NCBI GenBank assembly: GCA_903822545.1
Contig: CAIJPN010000075.1
Location: forward strand, 1 to 64,000
Source of the DNA: an uncultured Anaerolineae bacterium
GTDB taxonomy: Bacteria; Chloroflexota; Anaerolineae; Anaerolineales; Villigracilaceae
Direction of reading: 5' to 3'
DNA: 64,000 nucleotides
The notes beneath the pieces were generated by a model, which worked only from the letters and a program-made list of their open reading frames with translations, had not been told where the DNA came from and ran no database searches. Positions 58,292 to 64,000 of the stretch are shown here, piece by piece. A program made the translations under genes and the position numbers. Positions within the stretch are counted from its first letter, which is position 1; each line of letters starts with the position of its first letter.

Positions 58292-59062
58292 TCACAGGAC
58301 AGTCAGGATGAGGGGATCTCCTTCGGTTACAGCCACACTGTGTTCAAAGTGAGCCGTGAGTGACCTATCAGCAGATGCAACCGTCCATTTATCGCCCAAA
58401 ACTTTTGTTTTGTGGGTGCCAACAAGCACCATTGGTTCAAGGGCGATTACCATTCCGGGGCGAAGCAAGATGCCTGTTCCGGGAGTCCCATAGTTGGGAA
58501 CTTGCGGGCCTTCGTGCATCTGCCGCCCAACACCATGTCCAGTATATTCACGTGTAACGTGATAGCCATGGCTTTCTACAAATTTCTGTATCGCAGCGGA
58601 AATGTCGCCTGTTTTGTTGCCACTGCGCATCTGGGCAATGCCGATATGCAGGGCTTGTTCGGTAACTTGCAGGAGATCTGCCGCTTTAGGAGAAATCTCT
58701 CCCACCCCGGCTGAAATCGCCGAATCTGCAACATATCCTTCAAAAAAAGTACCGCAATCGATGGAGACAATATCGCCTTCTTTTAGCTTGCGCTTCGGGG
58801 ATGGAATTCCATGCACCAACTCATCATTGATGCTAACAGTGATTGAGTTGGGAAATGGCGGATGCCCATACCCTTTGAAGGGCGATACAGCACCGTGTTT
58901 CCGTAATACGCTCTCGGCAGCCGCGTCGAGTTCGAGTGTGGAAACACCGGGTTGTAAAAGTTCGCGGACAGTTGCCAGGACAGTGGCATTTATTCGTCCG
59001 GCCTCACGCATAATTGCGATTTCGGCTGAGTTTTTGATGCTAACCTGGCGAGACCAGTCCAT
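58292..59062 (-). CDS. map: Methionine aminopeptidase, type I
   Basis: The 256-residue enzyme removes N-terminal Met. The metal ligands are visible: Asp in SIDCGTFFEGYVADSA, His in GHGVGRQMHEGP and Glu in IALEPM, with a last Glu in HFEHSVAVTE. It lies 16 bp past adk. Confidence 0.96.
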   Translation of the reverse strand: MDWSRQVSIKNSAEIAIMREAGRINATVLATVRELLQPGVSTLELDAAAESVLRKHGAVSPFKGYGHPPFPNSITVSINDELVHGIPSPKRKLKEGDIVSIDCGTFFEGYVADSAISAGVGEISPKAADLLQVTEQALHIGIAQMRSGNKTGDISAAIQKFVESHGYHVTREYTGHGVGRQMHEGPQVPNYGTPGTGILLRPGMVIALEPMVLVGTHKTKVLGDKWTVASADRSLTAHFEHSVAVTEGDPLILTVL

Positions 59063-59078
59063 TTTTATACCAGATTCT

Positions 59079-59729
59079 TTACTTTTGAAGCGCTCCCATT
59101 AATTGGGCGCTGACTTCTTCGATCGGCTTATCGCCATCGATTTCGAACAACAGGTTGTGTTCCTTGTAGTACTCCACCAGGGGCATCGTTTGCTGGAAAT
59201 AAACCTCGATGCGCCGGGTGACTGTCTCAGATTTGTCATCGTCACGCTGGTAGAGTTCCGAACCATCCTGGTCACATATTCCCGCCTTTTGTGGCGGATT
59301 GAACTTCTCGTGGAAGATGTGACCGTTGGCTTTACACGTCCAACGCCCTGTCAGGCGTTCGATGAGAACATCTACAGGAGCCGTAACAAATGGGACAATG
59401 TTAACGTGTCCGCCAAAGTCTCGCAACATCATTTCTAGCGCATCTGCCTGGGCGGGTGTGCGCGGGAAGCCGTCCAAAATTGCACCCGGGGTGCAATCGG
59501 GGCGAGCAAAACGCTGGTGGATCATTGCAATGGTTACATCATCAGGCACAAGCTCACCTTTGGTCATGTAAGTTTGAGCCACCTTGCCAAGTTCAGTACC
59601 GTTCTTCAAATTCTCTCGGAAAATATCACCGGAGGAAATATGCGGCAGGCCAAATTTCTCTACGAGCATTTTTGCCTGTGTTCCTTTGCCTGCACCCGGA
59701 GGCCCTAGCAGAACGATGTAGGTTGGCAT
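59079..59729 (-). CDS. adk: Adenylate kinase
   Basis: The 216-residue enzyme balances ATP, ADP and AMP. It has the P-loop GPPGAGKGTQAK, the AMP site ISSGDIFRENL, DGFPRTPAQADAL and a long LID (RWTCKANGHIFHEKFNPP, then CDQDGSEL) whose Cys and His residues suggest a zinc-stabilised LID. AAAGGTGG precedes the start. Confidence 0.97.
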   Translation of the reverse strand: MPTYIVLLGPPGAGKGTQAKMLVEKFGLPHISSGDIFRENLKNGTELGKVAQTYMTKGELVPDDVTIAMIHQRFARPDCTPGAILDGFPRTPAQADALEMMLRDFGGHVNIVPFVTAPVDVLIERLTGRWTCKANGHIFHEKFNPPQKAGICDQDGSELYQRDDDKSETVTRRIEVYFQQTMPLVEYYKEHNLLFEIDGDKPIEEVSAQLMGALQK

Positions 59730-59750
59730 GTGTTACCACCTTTCTCTATG

Positions 59751-61130
59751 TTAACGAACGAGAATGGAGTCTTGATAACCGTGCAATTTAAGTTCAGCAT
59801 CGATGGTGGCGAAAGTATCACGAACAACACCCACCACAATGAGCAAGCCAGAGGACGACACAAGGAATAGACCCGCAGAAGATGCGGTGGAACCAATACC
59901 GAAGGCCTGTAATAAAAGGCTGATCATAAACGGCAGGATGGCAACCAGTCCCAAGAACAAAGCGCCCGGCAAGGTGATGCGACGCTGGACACGCGTCAGG
60001 TATTTCTGGGTGGGTGCACCGCGATTGATGCCAGGGATCTGCGCGCCAACGCGTTTGAGATTTTCGCCATAATTCTGTTGTGTAAACAACACATCGGTAT
60101 AGAAGAAAGTAAACGCAACTACCATCAGGAAATACAAAATCCAGTAAGTGGTTGAGTTACCACCGAAGGTGTTTTGCACACCAACCGCAAAACTGGCGAT
60201 ACTGGTATTGGCTGAACTGACGAAGTATGATGCGATGATAGCCGGGAATTGCAAGATCGCACTCGCAAAGATCAGAGGGATCATACCCGACATGTTTACC
60301 ATTAGCGGTAAGGAAGCTTTGACAGGCATGGACATGCGATTGCCAACACGGCGACCCGGATACATCACAGGCACGTTGCGGCGGCCTTGCTGCACATAAA
60401 CGATGACAAAGATGGTCGCAATGATGACAACAACCATCATCAACAGCAGCCACCAGCGGTTCTGCTCATCACTAAGCAAACCGGCCATATTGGAAGGCAT
60501 GCGAGCAACGATACCAGCGAAGATAACCAGGGAAAGCCCCTGCCCACGGATACCGTATTCGCTGATCAATTCTCCAATCCATATTGCAAAAAGTGTTCCG
60601 GCGATCATGCTCAACAAGGCCGTGATTGACGGAAGGACATTTTCAGCCTGAGTAAAGCTGAAGTTAAGCACCGGCCCAAGGTTGGCCTGGATGGCAAAAG
60701 AGTTGAAAATGTTAATCTGGCCAATGGCAGAAAGTGCCGCCATGGGGACGGTAAGGTAGTACGTCCACTTTTCCATCCACTTGCGGCCTTCGGTTGGGTT
60801 ATCTTCCATGCGCTTCTGGAGAGACGGAATGATCGGGATCAGAAGTTGGAGGATAATCTGTGCGGTGATGTAAGGGTACACGCCCATAGAAAGCAGCGAG
60901 AACCGCGAAACCGTGCCGCCCGAAAGCAGGTCAAGGAAGTCAAAGAACGTACCACCGGTTTGGGAAGCAACTTGCTCACGAAAAGCCTTGAGCGCAGCGA
61001 AATCGATGCCCGGGACGGGGACATTCGCCGCAAGCCGATAGATGACCAACAGACCAAAGGTCATCAACAACATGCGGCGAATATCATCGGATTTCCACAG
61101 GTAGCGCCAGGCCGACCAGGTGGTTTTCAT
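59751..61130 (-). CDS. secY: Protein translocase subunit SecY
   Basis: The 459-residue channel subunit has ten hydrophobic helices, the plug and first loop (VPGIDFAALKAF, LSGGTVSRFSLLSMGVYPYI), and conserved cytoplasmic loops (GRRVGNRMSMPVKAS and KRVGAQIPGINRG). It forms the SecYEG pore for secretion and membrane insertion. Confidence 0.97.
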   Translation of the reverse strand: MKTTWSAWRYLWKSDDIRRMLLMTFGLLVIYRLAANVPVPGIDFAALKAFREQVASQTGGTFFDFLDLLSGGTVSRFSLLSMGVYPYITAQIILQLLIPIIPSLQKRMEDNPTEGRKWMEKWTYYLTVPMAALSAIGQINIFNSFAIQANLGPVLNFSFTQAENVLPSITALLSMIAGTLFAIWIGELISEYGIRGQGLSLVIFAGIVARMPSNMAGLLSDEQNRWWLLLMMVVVIIATIFVIVYVQQGRRNVPVMYPGRRVGNRMSMPVKASLPLMVNMSGMIPLIFASAILQFPAIIASYFVSSANTSIASFAVGVQNTFGGNSTTYWILYFLMVVAFTFFYTDVLFTQQNYGENLKRVGAQIPGINRGAPTQKYLTRVQRRITLPGALFLGLVAILPFMISLLLQAFGIGSTASSAGLFLVSSSGLLIVVGVVRDTFATIDAELKLHGYQDSILVR

Positions 61131-61152
61131 AATTCAGGTCTCCTGAAAAGGA

Positions 61153-61611
61153 TTAGCCTTCGATGAGTTCCACCGAGCCGCCAGCCGCCTCGATTTTGCT
61201 CTTGGCGCCAGCGCTCACACGATGGGCGCGGACCTTAAGGGCGAAACTAATTTCGCCGCGGCCCAAAATTACAACCGGATTTTCCGGGTTCCGCAACAGG
61301 CGTGCGCCTGCCAGGGCTTCAGGGGTTACTTCAGCATCAGCCTTGAAGCTATCCGAAAGCTGATCCAGGTTGATTTCGTTATACTCAACGGTATAAGGCG
61401 GGGTGAAACCTTCGCCCCGCAAGAAAGGCAGGCGGCGATAGAACGGCAGGTTACCGCCCTGGCGATAGAGATGCCCACCCTGACCGGAGCGAGAGCCTTC
61501 GCCTTTGGTACCACGACCGGCGGTTTTACCCTGACCGGCAGAAATACCACGGCCAACGCGCTTGCGGTTCTTCTTGGAACCCGGGTTGGGAGTCAAATCA
61601 TGCAGTTTCAT
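61153..61611 (-). CDS. rplO: 50S ribosomal protein L15
   Basis: The 152-residue protein has the L15 N-terminus (MKLHDLTPNPGSKKNRKRVGRG), a Gly-rich GKTAGRGTKG segment and GGNLPFYRRLPFLRG. It binds 23S rRNA late in assembly. It precedes secY by 22 bp. Confidence 0.97.
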   Translation of the reverse strand: MKLHDLTPNPGSKKNRKRVGRGISAGQGKTAGRGTKGEGSRSGQGGHLYRQGGNLPFYRRLPFLRGEGFTPPYTVEYNEINLDQLSDSFKADAEVTPEALAGARLLRNPENPVVILGRGEISFALKVRAHRVSAGAKSKIEAAGGSVELIEG

Positions 61612-61619
61612 TGTGGCTC

Positions 61620-61814
61620 CTATTCTTCAACCTGAACCAGGTGAACAACCTTGGCGATCATCCCACGCACAGCCGGGGTATCGGGGTGTTCAATGGTTTG
61701 GTGCAGGCGGCGCAGGCCAAGGGCTTTGACGGTACGCTTCTGGGGTTCAGGGAAGCAGATGGGGCTTTTCACCAGCGTTACACGCAAGGTTTTGGTTTCA
61801 GGTGTATTAGCCAT
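61620..61814 (-). CDS. rpmD: 50S ribosomal protein L30
   Basis: The 64-residue protein starts [19 protein letters not shown] and has the L30 core [28 protein letters not shown]. The start was trimmed to the MANT codon at 61814, which overlaps the rpsE stop by 8 bp. Confidence 0.94.
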   Translation of the reverse strand: MANTPETKTLRVTLVKSPICFPEPQKRTVKALGLRRLHQTIEHPDTPAVRGMIAKVVHLVQVEE

Positions 61815-62346
61815 TCTTCCTCCGACGTTCCCAGAACGGCAGCATCTCTTCCACAGTTTTGCCACGACGGGCAGCTTCCTGGGCCGGGGACTTGAGAGAA
61901 TCAAGCGCCTGGAAGGTCGCCATCACTACGTTCAAAACATTGGCTGAGCCGAGGGATTTTGTCAAAATATCACGCACGCCGGCAGCTTCCAGCACGGCGC
62001 GCACACCACCTGCGGCAATAACGCCAGTACCAGGTGAAGCGGGTTTGAGCAGCACGCGAGCGCCACCGATCTTCCCAATGGTTTCATGGGGGATGGTTTT
62101 GCCGTGCAGAAAGACCTGCCGCATATCTTTGCGGGCGCGGTCGGTGGCTTTGCGCATGGCATCGGGCACAGCATTGGCTTTGCCAACACCCATGCCAATT
62201 TTGCCCTGCCCATCACCAATCACAACGGTCACGCGGAACTGGAAACGGCGGCCACCTTTGACAACTTTGGCGACACGGGCGATTTCAATAACGCGCTCGT
62301 CGAGCTGCTCTTCACGATCCATTTCTTGCATTTCGTAGTCCGACAT
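61807..62346 (-). CDS. rpsE: 30S ribosomal protein S5
   Basis: The 179-residue protein has a double-stranded RNA-binding fold ([22 protein letters not shown] and [20 protein letters not shown]) and the C-terminal [27 protein letters not shown]. It acts in decoding fidelity. The start MSDYEMQ has GGAG 6 nt upstream. Confidence 0.97.
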   Translation of the reverse strand: MSDYEMQEMDREEQLDERVIEIARVAKVVKGGRRFQFRVTVVIGDGQGKIGMGVGKANAVPDAMRKATDRARKDMRQVFLHGKTIPHETIGKIGGARVLLKPASPGTGVIAAGGVRAVLEAAGVRDILTKSLGSANVLNVVMATFQALDSLKSPAQEAARRGKTVEEMLPFWERRRKNG

Positions 62347-62364
62347 AACTTTCTCCATCACGCG

Positions 62365-62730
62365 TTAGAATTCGAGTCCGCCTTCGCGAGCGCCATCAGC
62401 GAGGGCTTTGACGCGGCCCATATAGCGGAAGCCGCCACGATCAAAGACGACAGTATTGATACCTTTGCTTTTAGCACGTTCGGCAACAGCCTTGCCAACA
62501 GCGCGGGCCTGGTCAATCTTCTTCATGTCTGCGAATTTAGTGCGCAGTTCAGCATCAACGGTGGAAGCCGAAACCAGGGTATTACCTTCCATATCGTCGA
62601 TCACCTGGGCATAGATTTCATTCAGGCTGCGAAAAACGCTCAGGCGGGGGCGATCAGGGGTGCCAAAAACGTTCTTGCGAACGCGGAAATGTCGCTTGGC
62701 GCGAGCATCAGCACGAGATTTGTTAGCCAT
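62365..62730 (-). CDS. rplR: 50S ribosomal protein L18
   Basis: The 121-residue protein has [31 protein letters not shown] and the [28 protein letters not shown] end. It binds 5S rRNA with L5. It starts 3 bp past rplF. Confidence 0.97.
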   Translation of the reverse strand: MANKSRADARAKRHFRVRKNVFGTPDRPRLSVFRSLNEIYAQVIDDMEGNTLVSASTVDAELRTKFADMKKIDQARAVGKAVAERAKSKGINTVVFDRGGFRYMGRVKALADGAREGGLEF

Positions 62731-62733
62731 AGC

Positions 62734-63282
62734 TTACTTCTTCCCTTTCCCAGATTTACCGGCCTTGCGGCGGACTTTCTCGCCAAGATAGTGCATACCT
62801 TTACCCAGGTAGGGTTCCACCGGGCGTACTTTGCGAATATCAGCGGCAACCTGGCCGACAACTTCTTTGTCATAACCCTGGACTTTAATCTGGCGGGCTT
62901 TGACATCGACTTCAAACTTGATTCCGGCGGCAGGCTGGACTGTGATGGGGTGTGAATAACCCATGTACAGCATCAGGTTGGCACCGCTCATTTCAGCGCG
63001 ATAGCCAACGCCATCCCACTCAATGACCGTTTGAAATCCGGCGCTAACGCCGCGAACCATATTATTGAGAACAGCACGAGTCGTCCCGTGCAGTGCGCGT
63101 TCGGCTGGGTTATCAGAGTTACGTGTGGTGGTGATATGACCATTGTCAAGGTTAATACCGATCAGCGGGGAAAACTCGCGCTGCATTTCACCTTTGGGGC
63201 CTTTCACCTTCACAAACGAACCTTTGACATCCACCTGCACACCGGCGGGGACGGCAATCGGTAAGCGTCCAATACGAGACAT
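62734..63282 (-). CDS. rplF: 50S ribosomal protein L6
   Basis: The 182-residue protein has MSRIGRLPIAVPAGVQVDV at the start and the L6 signature VRPVEPYLGKGMHYLGEKVRRKAGKSGKGKK at the end. The start was set at MSRIGR; the frame from 63309 adds nine unlikely residues. Confidence 0.97.
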   Translation of the reverse strand: MSRIGRLPIAVPAGVQVDVKGSFVKVKGPKGEMQREFSPLIGINLDNGHITTTRNSDNPAERALHGTTRAVLNNMVRGVSAGFQTVIEWDGVGYRAEMSGANLMLYMGYSHPITVQPAAGIKFEVDVKARQIKVQGYDKEVVGQVAADIRKVRPVEPYLGKGMHYLGEKVRRKAGKSGKGKK

Positions 63283-63293
63283 CGCTGTACCTC

Positions 63294-63707
63294 CTACCAC
63301 ACCTTGCACAGGATTTCGCCGCCCACACCCATTTGGCGGGCACGTTGGCCCGTCATGATACCTTTGGGGGTGGACAGGATTGCAACGCCCATACCAGAAA
63401 GAACCCAGGGAATTTCCTGTTTCTTGGTATAGACACGGCGACCAGGGCGGCTCACGCGCACCAGGCCGGTGAGCACCGGGCGGCGTTCGCGGCGGTCACC
63501 AATATACTTGATTTTCACGCGCAGAACTTTTTGAGCCGGGGTTTCACCATCGGCAACCTCAAAACCATCGAGGTAGCCTTCTTCTTTCATAATTTTGGCA
63601 ATTTCCGCTTTAATATTGGAATGCGGCATTGCCACCGCGACCTGACCAATCATCACGGCATTACGGATGCGGGTCAGCATATCAGAAATCGGATCAGAAA
63701 CACTCAT
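63294..63707 (-). CDS. rpsH: 30S ribosomal protein S8
   Basis: The 137-residue protein starts MSVSDPISDMLTRIRNAVMIG and ends with VLSGMGVAILSTPKGIMTGQRARQMGVGGEILCKVW, the S8 signature. It binds helix 21 of 16S rRNA and may regulate the spc operon. Confidence 0.97.
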   Translation of the reverse strand: MSVSDPISDMLTRIRNAVMIGQVAVAMPHSNIKAEIAKIMKEEGYLDGFEVADGETPAQKVLRVKIKYIGDRRERRPVLTGLVRVSRPGRRVYTKKQEIPWVLSGMGVAILSTPKGIMTGQRARQMGVGGEILCKVW

Positions 63708-63726
63708 TCCAGCACCTCCACCCGGT

Positions 63727-63909
63727 TTACCAGGATGATTTCACCACACCGGGGATTTTGCCTTCCAGAGCTAATTCGCGGAAGCAAATCCGGCACAGTC
63801 CAAAACGACGGATATAACCACGTGGGCGACCGCATTTTTCGCAGCGATTGCGGACACGGGTCGGATACTTCCGACGCATTTCACGATAGCTCATGCATTT
63901 CTTCGCCAT
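63727..63909 (-). CDS. rpsN: 30S ribosomal protein S14, zinc-binding type
   Basis: The 60-residue protein is the short S14 form with two CxxC pairs (CEKCGRPRG and CRICF) that should bind zinc. It ends in IPGVVKSSW, as expected. Confidence 0.97.
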   Translation of the reverse strand: MAKKCMSYREMRRKYPTRVRNRCEKCGRPRGYIRRFGLCRICFRELALEGKIPGVVKSSW

Positions 63910-63912
63910 AAC

Positions 63913-64000
63913 TTACGCTTCCTTCCTGAAAGGCATGCCAAGGAACTTGAGCATCGCGCGAGCATGCTCATCGTTTTTTGCCGTGGTGACGATGGTGATT
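63913..64000 (-). CDS. rplE: 50S ribosomal protein L5, C-terminal end (partial)
   Basis: Only the last 29 codons lie in the window. They read ITIVTTAKNDEHARAMLKFL and end GMPFRKEA, which is the normal L5 C-terminus. The gene continues past the right edge and is followed by rpsN after 3 bp. Confidence 0.9.
   Translation of the reverse strand, partial: ITIVTTAKNDEHARAMLKFLGMPFRKEA

Overview
The window looks like chromosomal core sequence from a Chloroflexota bacterium, most likely class Anaerolineae. This is inference from gene content and style: Pro/Thr-rich lipoproteins, a lamin-tail protein, PIG-L, DUF3467, YkcB-like GT39, long multihaem cytochromes, an S10-spc-alpha ribosomal cluster and many GC-rich palindromic intergenic repeats. 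There is no 16S gene and no tRNA gene to confirm it.

Layout. 1-4.1 kb: a composite repeat, a lamin-tail membrane protein, an unknown protein, recJ, a PHP phosphoesterase and a cold-shock gene. 4.2-9.5 kb: a compact operon with a two-cluster ferredoxin, an FAD/NAD(P) oxidoreductase, a cytochrome b-like membrane protein and two paralogous multihaem c-type cytochromes (15 and 23 CXXCH motifs), ended by a terminator. It reads as an electron conduit from cytoplasmic reductant to the cell surface. 9.9-20.3 kb: an MsrQ-like protein, a deoxynucleoside kinase, a type II topoisomerase A subunit with a Lys-rich tail, a lipoprotein, rpoC without rpoB beside it, and a creatininase-family enzyme.

20.4-29.6 kb: a two-component system (OmpR-type regulator and kinase), the divergent MacA/MacB-type efflux operon, and a DUF4405 / small membrane protein / GT39 operon. 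Three promoters here share one architecture: a TCACAG half-site exactly 10 nt upstream of the -10 box, preceded by more half-sites every 11 bp. This points to a local regulon of the two-component system.

29.7-41.7 kb: cupin, aminotransferase, PIG-L deacetylase and ssb; then a DUF3467 / translin-like / membrane protein / DNPH1-like gene set; then a possible small RNA with CCTCC-bearing loops; then two sensory proteins with degenerate receivers; then rluD-like, lspA and alr. 41.7-45.5 kb: a TIR / P-loop NTPase / TPR protein preceded by a small multi-spanning membrane protein. This is a candidate immunity module, and palindromic repeats are embedded in frame in the large gene. 45.7-53.3 kb: PPK2, dinB (apparently leaderless), a DUF4349 lipoprotein, a histidine phosphatase, a DUF385 protein, upp, an alpha/beta hydrolase and mazG with a partial methylase domain.

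53.5-64 kb, minus strand: the order of transcription is rplE (partial), rpsN, rpsH, rplF, rplR, rpsE, rpmD, rplO, secY, adk, map, rpmJ, rpsM, rpsK, rpsD, rpoA, rplQ, truA, rplM, rpsI. infA is missing from its usual place between map and rpmJ. All identifications come from reading motifs by eye; no database search was run.
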